DNA from: Plazaster borealis
Taxonomy: Eukaryota; Echinodermata; Asteroidea; Forcipulatida; Labidiasteridae
Direction of reading: 5' to 3'
Assembly (NCBI GenBank): GCA_021014325.1
Contig: CM037467.1
Location: 13,789,273 to 13,853,272 of the forward strand
Length of the DNA stretch: 64,000 bases
The notes under the pieces were generated by a model. That model had not been told where the DNA came from, ran no database searches, and was given only the letters and a program-made list of their open reading frames with translations. Shown in pieces: positions 1 through 11,200 of this stretch; position 1 is the first letter of the stretch; each line of letters opens with the position of its first letter. The position numbers and the translations under genes are program-made.

Positions 1-1550
1 ACTTTTGATATTGTTTGATTTAATCTAAAACATCTTTAACTGTTTTAAAATGAGGGTGACCCATCCACATTGGTGCCCTCACATTTAGCGCTCTAACATA
101 ATATAATGTGGCATTTCTCATACATTTGTGTATTACAGTGTAGTATCTTGCCTGCAAGGAAATGCCAGATAATGTACAAGGTAACTCATTTTGTATTTAA
201 GGTGACATGTGCTCGATTTCACAAACACAGCGATTCATCTTAAGATATGTTATCAATCTTTCCATAGTGATTTGTATTGTGGCATCACACTCTCCTGATC
301 AAGTGCAGAGCTGCCCACCTTGCAATTAGGGAGATTTTGTACAACGATCAGGGAGATATTTAGAATTACATTCAATATACATAATAGGCAAAAAGTTTCC
401 ATAATCAAGGAAATTCTTTATTTGTTTATCACAGAACATGGAAAGATTGGTTTATTTTCAAGGAACTTTCTGCAGCATCAGGGGGAGTTTCCAGCTCTGC
501 AAATGTTAAGAGTGATGTCACATAATTATTAAGATCAATCTCAGATCTTTGTGAAATCAAGTCAAGGTCTACAAGACAGGTGCAGTAGGGACAGTATACC
601 ACATTCTGTGAGCTTAGATCAACTCCCTATGGCTACTTGTACTGCTTAGGTTAATCCTACTATAAACCAGATCATAGGCAGTGGGTTTGTCAAACATCAG
701 AACAAAGAATCCAACAGGTCAGTACCTGCCTACTTTTTAAGTACTTGCATTGTAAAGGAATGCAAAATGGGGACAGTTTTGTTGAATATCTGCCCACACA
801 CAACCAGTATGGATTACACTCAAACTAGCTGTACCCAAGGGCTACAAAATTCAACCAAACTACAGTCTGACCATGGAGGTGGTCTACCACCCTTGAAGGT
901 AGGGACCCACTAAGAGCAACATGGAAAAAGAACTAATAGAAAAGTCTGGAATGCTCACAACATAAGATATTTACACATTTTATAAGACAATTTCATCCAA
1001 AATGGAGAAAAGCTGATCAAATTTTCACATAGAAAAATATAATGAATAGTATTTTTACACTCCGGTGTAACAAATCAATAAATCAATAATTTATCTAACT
1101 AGTAAACAAGCCTTTGTGAATAACAAGTAATCAATATTTAATTACGTTACAATGGTGTAAACATTACAAAAAAATACAGGTGGTGTTTGGTATGAACAAA
1201 ATGCATTAAAGAGTAGTAAATATGTTCAGTACATAAAACGTGTTTGCTGGCTCAATACTAAAATTAATGGACTTACAAATGTAGGTACATCATTGGTACA
1301 TGTCTATTCTGTGCACGAGCCCAGCATATTTCAACCTATTTATTTGATTCAGAGCATTAAGTTTGGAAGGTATGTGTGACAGCACTGATAAAATGCATGA
1401 CATCAAATATATTCCTACAATTGTGTAAGGGCCAAAGGTAATGAATTAAAGTATTCAGCCAAAAGGGAATCTGGCTGTATTTTGAAGCCCTATTTTGACA
1501 TTCTGTTTGATCATTCTGTTACTTTCAAAGTATCAAAACAAACAATATGT
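1..1550. other. No gene recognised
   Basis: I see no exon with both a convincing reading frame and splice sites here. The stretch is AT-rich non-coding DNA. It may be 3' flank or UTR of the possible terminal exon on the minus strand that ends at 1551. Confidence 0.4.
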
Positions 1551-1840
1551 TCATTTTATTTCCAAATTTACAGCCACTTTGTACATCCCATTTGATGGTG
1601 TTCTTCCAATTTCTTCCCAATACCCTTTATAATAGAGAGACAGGTAAGTGTCCCGAGGGTTGGTAAAGAGGATTGAGGCAGGCAGCTGTAAAGTACCACC
1701 TGTAATGTTGACGCAGCACATCTCTCTCCCCCTCTCTAATATCTTTCTCTCTCTGGTATTCATTAACCATATGTTACTTCCACTCCAGTGACTTGCCAAA
1801 GGTCTTGGAATTTTACTGAAGTAATTCTCAACGCCTCTTT
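1551..1840 (-). CDS. Possible terminal coding exon of an unidentified gene
   Basis: An open frame on the minus strand encodes about 95 residues. Its composition looks like a folded protein: many aromatics, and motifs such as RPLASHWSGSNIW and GYWEEIGRTP. It ends in VNLEIK followed by TGA. A plausible acceptor (TATTATTGATAG) lies just upstream, which would make the intron phase 1, and an AATAAA overlaps the last codons. I do not recognise the family. The phase does not fit a direct splice from the donor-like site at 4005, so any upstream exon was not found. It could be a chance ORF. Confidence 0.3.
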
Positions 1841-2660
1841 CTATCAATAATACCGTAGGCAGGGATGCAGCACTGCAGATTATTTGATATCAAACTTAAT
1901 CAATCAGACACCTATAATGTGTACAGATGAACACGTACAAAATTGAGATGAGTTTACCTCAGAGGAAAATACTAAGAGCATTATGAATTTACTGTATTTT
2001 TAATCAAAGTGTATCTAGACCAAGTAATAACCTGTGACATCACATGTTTAACAATTAAGAGCCACAAAGCCTTGACTTCTTGCCGTCAGGATTTGTACAC
2101 AGTCTACTGGAAGAAAACTTAAAATCTTATATTTTAATGATGATTTTTATTCACTTTTGATATGAAGAAAGCTGCGCATCTAAAAACTTGTTCAGTTGTT
2201 ACTTTTATAACTCTTGAATTTATGCGGAAATGACGCAAAATGTAAAATTTTCCATATGACCAGTGCAGTATCTTGCCTGCCAGAATAGCCCTAGAATGAA
2301 CAAGGTTACTCAAGATTTTGTAAAAAAAAAGGATACATGATCTATAATAATGACCCATTTATGGCATTCTACTGCTAATATCTAAACTCAATACTGTGAA
2401 AATTAAATTGTTTGCAATTGCTTTACAGTGTACACATGTGTGTGTCTAGGATCTACACAATACAAATTAAAAAAAAACTTTAAAATAACTTTAAATTAAG
2501 AAAATAAACATGGTTTGGAGTAAAAAACAAGACTTTGAAAGTATTTTATGAATATTTTCAAACAATTTTGTTGAACTCTTTAAATTTCTTTCACACTAAT
2601 TTTGATTAATGTCAAGTAATAAACTACAAGGGAAACTGACTGGGTAAATTTTCTACATAA

Positions 2661-2783
2661 ATTTGGGTTGAACAAAGAAAAATTGACTAGAGTGGGACTT
2701 GAACCTGCGACCTACGCTTGTTAATACAAAGGTCCAAGGTTCAAGTCCCGTTCTAGTCAATTTTTTCTTTGTTCAACCCAAAA
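2661..2783. repeat. Foldback repeat with tRNA B-box-like arms
   Basis: Two inverted arms, TTTGGGTTGAACAAAG at 2662-2677 and its complement at 2767-2782, continue inward through GACTAGAGTGGGACTTGAACC and its inverted partner. Each arm contains a Pol III B-box-like GGTTCAAGTCCC, in opposite orientations. The element therefore looks like two tRNA-derived SINE heads joined head to head, or a palindromic MITE that captured one. It is not a functional tRNA gene: no A box or acceptor stem fits. Confidence 0.55.
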
Positions 2784-2802
2784 TTGAATAAGTCTAGGAT
2801 TT

Positions 2803-2965
2803 AATGTCTAGGATTTTTTTTTAAAAATGTGAAAGAAATTTAAAGTTTTAAATGTTCGTCGGACGACTCAGAGCCAATCATAATGTCTCAGGATTTTAAA
2901 AAAAAACGTGAAAGAAATTTAAAGTTTTAAATGTTTGTCGAATGACTCAGAACCAATCATCAAAT
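2803..2965. repeat. Tandem duplication, about 80-bp unit
   Basis: Two adjacent copies share the order poly(T) or poly(A) run, GTGAAAGAAATTTAAAG, TTTTAAATGTT and ACTCAGAGCCAATCAT. They differ by a few substitutions. No coding potential is visible. Confidence 0.6.
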
Positions 2966-4000
2966 ATTAATTTCAATTAAAAATTTGATTCAGGTTGAGA
3001 AGAACAACACTTAAAAACACCAGCTGCTAGTTGAAGTGTTGACTCCGTCAACTTCTGTCGGGATGCTCTCTTCTTCTATGTATCCCCATCATTCCGTTTG
3101 ACCGGTTTCAAATATTTACATCTACATGTAATTGAAAAACTAGCGCAGCGAAGTACTGGCGCGGTACGACGACGTCAAATAATTAATCAAAGCTGAAGTG
3201 TTGAGAGTGTAAAGAGATAAAGGAGGACGCAGTCTACATGTACTACTTGAGGTAAAGTGAATTTTAACTGGACAGTGGTGATATATGACAGCTTTTTCAT
3301 CTCAAGACTGTGTACTTTTAGTGAGTTCATTCATGTAAAAAGCTAGATTGACCACACAGTATGAGAATGCTTTCACCTTGTAATAAATAATCACATACAA
3401 AAAACCTTTCTAGTATTTTGCTTGTTTCTCTAGATGTAACTTCTTTTAACATATCAAAACTTTTCATGAAATATGTAGCGAATTTAAAAAAAATATTTTA
3501 AACTATTACATCAGGTTAATTGGAAGACTGGCTTTCATTAATATGAACAATCTTTATGTAAGCTGAATAACTGGTGCATTTGTGCCTGCCATGCATAATT
3601 ATTTTTTATTTCAATAAATTTTCAATTAAAAATCAATAGAGCCTTTGACAGCAGTATGTTAACATTTTAATACACAAATATTTCCCGCTACTTTATAGGC
3701 CTTGTTACACGAGGCAACTTACAGGCAACCAGTTCCAGGCAATCAGTTTTCAGATTATTTTCTTGGGGATAGCGAGTTACAGCTAGAAGAATGTCTCTTG
3801 TGCTGCCGAAGTGTTCCTTGTGCATACATTGCAGTTGGTTGCCTCCAAGTTGCCTGAACAAAATTGCCCTGTCTGACATGGCCTTAAACAGCAAAAAACA
3901 TCGAAGACCAACAAAAACAGTCAAACTATAAACGAAACAAAAGCTTTTTACAGGATAAGTGCAAAAGGTGGAAAGATGTTTAAGAACTGAAATAATTGTC
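2966..4000. other. Non-coding stretch with a MITE remnant
   Basis: No supported exon. Between about 3695 and 3885 lies a degraded repeat with GCCTTGTTACACGAGGCAAC and related GGCAACTTGGAGGCAACC blocks. It resembles the element in FTCD intron 5 near 10063. The ORF on the minus strand crossing it is a by-product of the repeat. Confidence 0.4.
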
Positions 4001-4720
4001 TTACCTTCCCAAATGATCTTCATCCTCATCTTCATCATCAATATCACTCCACTCTTCTCCCTCTTCTGATGATGACACCCTTGACCTTCTTCTGACCTTT
4101 GAACCACCATCTGCACCTATCCTCTTGGCACTTCCTTCCTCACTGGATGAATCTCTACTTCGTTGTCGCTGTGGAGGCTTCGTTGAACCTTTCAATGGAA
4201 CCTCTGGGGGTTTGGGTTTGAAGTTTGTCTTGGATTGTTTGCGATTTCCAGAAACTGACGGCCGATTTCTAGGTTCATTTAAAGGCTTCTTACCGCTGAT
4301 TGGTCGAATAAGGGATCGACTTGGAATAGGAGGTTTAGTTCTTAAGGAGTTTAAATGGTCCTTGGTGGAGACACTTGTACCTCTAGCCCCTGTTTCACTT
4401 TTTGCCCTTACCACTGGGCTGTCGCTGGTTTTTGTTCGCTGCGGCGATCTGATATGAACATTATTGAAGTCATTGCGTATTTTATTGAATTCGTCACTAG
4501 TTCTACTGTAACCGTTTTGATCGGCTCCACCAAAACTGATCATATTGTTGTTGTCCAGATCACTCCAGACCTGAGGACCTTCACCTAGTTTGGTACGAAG
4601 CAGTGGCCTGCTTGTCTGCTCCCGTAACGGCAATTGCTTGAAGTTACCAGTTAGAGATAGATTCTCCAAACCTCGCTGCAACGTCGCTTTGATCTCTTTG
4701 ATTTGAGTTGGTGTTGCCAT
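4001..4720 (-). CDS. Second ORF of a two-ORF transcript: low-complexity Ser/Arg/Pro-rich protein, 239 aa
   Basis: An ATG in good context (GTTACCATGG) opens a 239-codon frame starting MATPTQIKEIKATLQRGLEN. The N-terminal 50 residues may form a helix. The rest looks disordered, with Pro/Lys stretches, two RSR-SSSEEG type clusters (possible CK2 sites) and a strongly acidic tail EEWSDIDDEDEDEDH. I do not recognise the family. The frame ends with TAA at 4003-4001, but this TAA sits inside a strong splice donor (GGGAAG/GTAAGA, boundary 4005/4004). The protein is therefore either complete at HLGR or continues in an exon not found here. The ATG lies 33 nt after the stop of the 89-aa ORF in the same exon. 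It could be translated by reinitiation, or from its own promoter. Confidence 0.6.
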   Translation of the reverse strand: MATPTQIKEIKATLQRGLENLSLTGNFKQLPLREQTSRPLLRTKLGEGPQVWSDLDNNNMISFGGADQNGYSRTSDEFNKIRNDFNNVHIRSPQRTKTSDSPVVRAKSETGARGTSVSTKDHLNSLRTKPPIPSRSLIRPISGKKPLNEPRNRPSVSGNRKQSKTNFKPKPPEVPLKGSTKPPQRQRSRDSSSEEGSAKRIGADGGSKVRRRSRVSSSEEGEEWSDIDDEDEDEDHLGR

Positions 4721-4753
4721 GGTAACAGCTCTAAAATCTTCCTTCACTCAGGG

Positions 4754-7700
4754 TTAGGACATATCTAGCAGCTCTTCTTGACGTCGTGCTCCCTCTACCC
4801 GAATAGCTGTCCAATGATGCGGGATAAATGTTCCGGGCATCAGCTCAACGTCATTGCAGCTGAATTCATCTAGGATGGTTGTAGCAAGAAGCTTTTGGGT
4901 GATAAAATGACAGACATTCCCAGTCATGCATGGATCAGGTGAGGCACAGATCAGCCTGTAGGGGTAAAAGGAAATTAATCAAAACACTTGTCAATGAGTT
5001 CATACATAAAGGAAAACATTAATGGGTTTGCAATTATATATGACAGAATGCACAGGTCGGATCAAAGGCATTTCCCTGCTTCGCTGATGATGTACATGCC
5101 ATATGTTTTATGATACACCATTTTTTTCAACAGAATCCATTTCAGCTGCATATTTTTGCAGGCTGTTTTTTATAATTTAAAACAATAAATAAACCGTCTG
5201 ATTATCCCACAAGACTCTCAAGATCTAAATATTTAATTAATTATAGTTAATATTTTGAGGGAATTCTATGTTTGCTCCTGATATTAATAATACAAATTAG
5301 CCGCTTCAGTAGTAAATCCTGGAAACTTACTTAAAAGGTACATGTAAGGTTATACTTTGGTTATGACCCTGACAAAAATTGAGTAATATATATCAAAAAT
5401 CCTATTTGTTATGATCTTTTAAAGATATGGTAATTCTTAGTAAGCATCCTGCAAAAAGTATTCCAACTGAAGTACCCCCGTTGATTCAAAATCAACAAAA
5501 GTATGTCAAAACATTTAAATCTCCAAAAAGATCGCCTTGAAAGGTGACTTTTGGAGATTCCAATTTCTGTGGTGTCCGTATGTGAATGCTGCTGCCAGAG
5601 ATGCGGTTGGTAATAATAATAATAATGAAGAGAGATTTATAAAGCGCAAACAGTTGCAGATTGGTTCCGCCTCAAGGTGCTTAATACAAGCAAAATGGAT
5701 TAGACAAAATAAATTAAAAACAATGATTATTAAACAATTTTACAAAAAAATTACATCTGGATCAGCCAAATACACAGTAAGCTAAAAAAGATGAACTAGT
5801 TAAAAATATTTGTAGAAAATGAATAATAGATACAAGCCTTTCAATAAGTTACAATGTTGCAAAATTAGTGTTTGAAAAGATGAGTCATAAGGCGAGACTT
5901 GAACAACTCGATGGTCGACTACTCCCTGATGATACCCGCTGTCAACCCGCTTAACGTGGATGGATTCAACAATCTTGATTAAAATACTGTAACACTTTTT
6001 TCCTGTTTTCTCAACAAGTAGACACTGACTGTATTCAACTGAAACTTTCACAAGTCACTTTTATTGTTTATTTCTTGATAATTTTGCCTATAAATCAGCA
6101 TTACGACATCAAAAAACCAAACGATGACCCCATCTTTAAAGGGAGTCCACAACATTGTTAAGATTGAAAAAATAATAAATGTTCACAGATTTGCACCTAA
6201 CTTTCATGGTATAAAGATGGTCAAGGTGGAAACTTTCCTTTCAATATTTTGCCTGAAAAGTTATAGTTTTTGAGAAATGAGTAAACAACAAGTTTTGAAC
6301 TTGTGAAAACAAAACTCTAACTCTATTTTTGAAGACAGTGAATTCATATTTTTAGGGTTTTTTCCACATTTTCTTGTGATTCCGCTGACCGATTGAACTT
6401 AAACTTTTAAAGGTTTATTTTTGGGGTATGAAGGGTCACGCCAGGCCAAATAAAAAAATACACCAAAGAGGAGGATGAGGGACTTTTTATTTTTCTTATT
6501 ACTTCTTACAAGGAGAAAAAGCCAGACTTAAAATTTGCTGGCTTTGTAGAACTTAGAAGTCTAAAATACGGGTACATTAAATCAATCGTCAGAAGAATGA
6601 TGCCAAGATGAAGCAAAAATACAAGAACAATTTTGTCTTTTTGGGACAAAAATATTTTTAAAAAGGTATGTGGCTTCAAAAAAGGATGACGGCAGAGACA
6701 ATCAACTGCTACTTTTTTTTTAATCGGCCTAATAATACTGGTCTCTGACAAAATCAATGTTGTAAGTAGGCCTACCGTGCCTTAACATAATAAAATAAGC
6801 TAGGATTTGTTACCAAACCACTCTTGTGTTTAAATTTAACGTCAATGAAACGTGGTGACTTTACTTCCAATAAGTTTAAATGAAAAACTAATTATCATTG
6901 TTTACATAATTTTGTTACCATGTTTATTTATAAAGTATGGCAAACATGACTGGCCTCTGTGGCTTTTTATTTGGATGCTGTAGTGTAACATAATTTAATT
7001 CGAACAGTGCATCATTGCCTTTTTTTTTTCTTATTTTTTTTTTATGTTAAAAAGCAATATAATATCACAATTATAGACAATGTCACACTGTTTCTTTTGC
7101 GAATTTTCGAAGTTTGCAAATTTCCAAAACTTTTGTAAAAATGTTTTGTGGTGGTGGTCGGTGTGTATACGTAGCGTGTACCACACATGCGCGCTGTTAC
7201 TAATAGCTATGAATGCGTTCTGCGTAATTTAAATTGGTGTACATGAGCTATTGCGCCCAACACGCGAAGCCAGCCGGTCTTAAACAGCTTCAGCTGTGTC
7301 TTTATCAACCGTTTAAACACCCCCACGTGACGCGTTCTCCACCAATAGGAATAGCGAAACTGTCTGGGGTATTTATGAATGGGGATTTTTAGCCCCATAG
7401 TTCCAATACGCTGCTTGGGAAGGATTTTGTTCGAACTGTTGTAATTTAATAGTTATTTACAAATAACCGGGTACCAAAGGTAAAAAGAAACAATATGGGC
7501 ACCAAGTGAACGAAGAGATTTCCCCCTAATGTGGAGCTGGAGGGGATGTTCAGCCGTTTGTTTTTGACTTGGTTGAAACTTCTAACTGTTTTTAAGTAAA
7601 GTCGATAACTTTAGTTTGTTTTTATAATAAATAACATAAACATCCACTTCAACTTGTCCGTTCAATTGCAAGTGAATTGAATTATTTAATTAAAAGTTTT

Positions 7701-7850
7701 ATACATCATAACACACATACCTCATTCATGTGTAATTATTACGTTAACCATGAGTTGCACTTGTACCAAGCAAAAATCCCGGTGTCTTTTCCATCCATTT
7801 TATGAAATTTTGTGACTTACTCGACGCTGCTCGATCGACGGAAGAACCAT
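4754..7850 (-). CDS. Small spliced gene, 89-aa protein, family not recognised
   Basis: Three exons join perfectly: exon 1 7850-7821 (ATG, MVLPSIEQRR, donor GTAAGT, phase 0), exon 2 5368-5331 (38 nt, GHNQSITLHVPFK, acceptor TTTTTGTCAG, donor GTAAGT, phase 2) and exon 3 4955-4754 (acceptor CCCCTACAG, stop TAA). The lengths total 270 nt, which is 89 codons plus stop with no internal stop. That supports the model although no homology was recognised. The product has a hydrophobic core (HVPFKLICASPDPC), a CHFITQKLL helix-like stretch and a C-terminal PHHWTAIRVEGARRQEELLDMS-like tail; no signal peptide or membrane span. The start lies 387 bp from the FTCD ATG on the other strand, so the genes are divergent. 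The last exon runs on into a second ORF. Confidence 0.6.
5000..7800. other. Introns of the 89-aa gene; repeat-rich
   Basis: Apart from the 38-nt exon at 5368-5331 I see no supported exon. Contents: a TAATAATAA run with a repeat tail (5610-5700), a degenerate member of the TTAA MITE family (about 6137-6325), and T-rich tracts (7020-7040). The frame at 6051-5800 on the minus strand has no convincing splice sites, so I do not call it. Around 7330-7350 there is an inverted CCAAT box (ACCAATAGG). Confidence 0.4.
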
Positions 7851-8040
7851 GGAAGAACGCACCGGACTCACACGCGAACAGACGTGTAAATGAATTTATC
7901 ATTCAGTCAAATCTTTTCTTAGCAACACAGTCACGTGATTTATATTTGCCCGGCTTTCCTCTCACTGGTAATCGTCGACATTTAAAATCATGCACAAAAC
8001 GCACTATTCAACAGGAAACCAGCAGCCACAAAATGTAGAG

Positions 8041-8236
8041 GGCGCTGCAGAGGTAAACACACCGTGACGACACGCATGCGATGACATTTTTTGATGACTG
8101 TGCACCGTGACGGTTGACCTTTCCCAAAATTCGCTTTATCTGCAATAAAGTGGTGTGTTTTAGCCAGATAATTCATGTAGTATTTGGCTTTTGCTGAAGA
8201 AAACAGTTCTACGAAGACGTCGGTTTATTTGTAACA
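8041..8236. promoter_or_regulatory. Likely bidirectional promoter, FTCD and the 89-aa gene
   Basis: The 387 bp between the two divergent start codons is richer in CpG than its surroundings. It contains CGCATGCG at 8073-8080, close to the NRF-1 core palindrome. I see no clear TATA box. The call rests on gene orientation and this single motif; start sites are not mapped. Confidence 0.35.
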
Positions 8237-11200
8237 ATGAGCCGTTGTGTAAAACTCGTTGAGTGTGTTCCCAATTTTTCAGAGGGCCGTTCAAAAGAGG
8301 TAAGTTGATTGACTCTTGAGTGATTAAATTTTGTACAGTCGGGTTGTTGTTGTATTTGGTGGGGGGGTTGGGGGAGGGGGTCTTAAAAGTGACCTAGTCA
8401 CGTGTCAGTCGCTGAATGGTTCTCTTTTCAATCTATTCAATTAACTAGGGATGGAGACATCACATTGCATGAATGAACAACTATGAAAGTATAAAGTTTT
8501 AATCGAATTGATGATGGTGATTATTATTATTTGTGTTGGGGACAAATCCACTCAATGACCTTGTGGATTGACCTGGCCTGGGGATACGTTTTTGATAAAA
8601 TTTTCTTTGCACTGCCTTTTTCTGTCTGTACACAGTACTGTAGTACTTGTTTATGTGTGGTGTCTTAACATTCAGCCTTTGAGAAAGACTCTGCTTGTGC
8701 TAGGGTCGAAGAGGCCTCTAGTTCTACCCGATGTTCGACTTTGTTTATTAATTGATTTATCCAGGTCATTGATGCAATTGCAGAGGCACTCATTTGTACA
8801 CAAGGATGTCACCTATTGGATGTGGACCCAGGCCCATCAACAAACCGCACAGTCTACACCTTTGTGGGCTCTCCATCTGCTGTCGTTGAGGGCGCTTTGA
8901 ATATGGCGAGGGTGGCTGCAAAATTGATTGACATGCGAGGCCATCATGGTAAAGTTTTTAAGGTTGTGTGTTTGATTTCAACAATTTTTTTTTTTTTTCA
9001 GGACTCAAAAGTGCTGGTAATGGGAAGATTAATGTCAAATGCAAATCAGCTAATTTACATAATGTAATTGAGACAGTGTGAATTATAAGTGTTTCATGAA
9101 TTATTCATGAAATTTGAATGTGATCATAATCAGCTCATGAAATATTCATGTTGCAGGAGAGCATCCTCGTATGGGAGCTCTGGATGTGTGTCTAATGTCT
9201 AATGCAAATCAGCTAATTTACATATTGTTACTGAGACAGAGTGAATTATAAGTGTTTCATGAATTATTCATGAAATTTGAATGTGAACATAATCAGCTCA
9301 TGAAATATTCACGTTGCAGGAGAGCATCCTCGTATGGGCGCTCTTGATGTGTGTCCGTTCATTCCTGTGAGTAATACAACGATGGAGGATTGCATTGGAT
9401 GTGCCAAAGAGTTTGGTTCACGTCTTGCTCAAGAAATTGGCGTACCAGGTAGGAATAAGTAGGCTCAACCTTTGCTCTTGACTTGGTAAAAAGGTCATAA
9501 GTCAACTAGCCAAAATAGTTCCACACAAAGTTTTGCCTTAAAATATTGTCAGCAATCTGTTCTTTTACATAAAAGTGTTCTTTACTGCAAGAAACTCATC
9601 TACAATATTTTGTTCACTTATTTTTCTAGTTTATCTCTATGGCAATGCAGCATCTGAAGACAAAAGGAAGATACTTTCATCAATAAGAGCAGAAGAATAT
9701 GAAAAACTACCCCAGAAGGTCTTAATTTTCATCTTTCTTTTTACTTTTGGCAATTTCATACTGATTTATGCCTCTTTTAGAGTGAGCTTACTTTTAACGA
9801 TTTGATTGATTGTTTCAGCTGGCTAACCCCGATTGGTTTCCTGACTATGGCACTGCTGACTTCATCCCAGCTTGGGGTGCAACTGTTACAGGTGCTCGTA
9901 AGTTCCTCATTGCCTTCAACGTCAACCTGCTGGGAACCAAGGAACAAGCTCATCGGATTGCTCTTGATGTCAGAGAACAAGGGCGTGGTCCTTCTCAGGT
10001 GAGAAAACAGACGTCGGATTTGTGATAGTTGCATCTTGTTCTTTTATACTACATTATAAGGGCCTTGTCACACAGGGAAATTGATAGGCAGCTTGGAGGC
10101 AATCTGATCAATAAGCCATTTGCGAGTTAGAGTCGAATAATGTCTGGTACAATGACTTCAAGTTACCACTCGAATTTGAATTCCTCAGACTATCGAGACA
10201 GTTGCTACGTCACATGATTCAGGACAAGCTTTTGCGTAATTCATAATAGGCGGCATACACCAGGGTTTGCTCATCTGGAGGTTGCTATTCAAAAGCTTAC
10301 CCCGAACCATTTGACATAGCAACTGTCTCTTTAGTCTGAGGAATTCAAATTTAAGTGGTGACTTGTGACTAAGCAAGTCATTGTACCAGACTTTATTCAA
10401 CTCTAACTCACAAATGGCTTATTGCCTCTTATGTACAGTTCTTTTCAAACAAGTAATAAACAGGTTATAAAGTTTGAATTTACGACATTTCTGTGGTGAC
10501 CAGCGGGTTCACTTTCAGAGTTTCTGTCCCTTTTTGTACTAAACCTTTAAGTGATTCGTATTCTGGTGATTTCTCTGCCTAGCGTGGGACACTGAAGTCT
10601 GTTCAAGGCATTGGTTGGTGGTTAGATGAAGCCAATCTAGCCCAGGTTAGCCTGAATCTCCTTGACATGGATGTAACACCCTTGCACCAGGCATTTGAAG
10701 AGTGTAAAAAGTTTGCAGAGGTAAGGCCAGTTGAAATAAAAAACTTGTTTGGGGGAACCATTGTTAAACTTGTAACCGCAACAAGGCCAATAGAAATGAA
10801 AAACTTGTTGAAGGGATCAATTATAACAATGCCTCACTCCCCCGAAAAAGTTTCAGATAATTTTATTTTTATAAAAAATTATTTAATTTTGTTTTAAAGG
10901 TAATATAAGAATAACCCCAAGCTGATACACATTTTACTTTTAAATTGCACTCAAAATGTTAACCATGAACCAAATTTGTCATTCTTAATAATGTTCTTTA
11001 CTAAGAAGCCCAAACTGCATTTTTCTCTTGATTAGGAGCTGAACGTTGCTGTTTGTGGATCACAGATTGTTGGCTTAGTTCCTAGGAAGGCAATTCTAGA
11101 TGCTGCTGATTTCTACATTCAGAAAGAAAATCTCTTCATCTTGGAAGAAGATCAGAAAATCAGACTGGTAAGAAATTTTTGATAACAACTTAAATCTTAA

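Noticed and set aside
2690..2760. tRNA gene
   Set aside because: Only B-box-like words in inverted orientation; no cloverleaf.
4721..4747. Extended start of the 239-aa ORF at a GTG upstream of the ATG
   Set aside because: GTG is not a usual animal start; the ATG at 4720 has a strong context.
5800..6051. 83-aa frame on the minus strand in the intron of the 89-aa gene
   Set aside because: No convincing acceptor and donor pair, and the flanking exons already join in phase without it.
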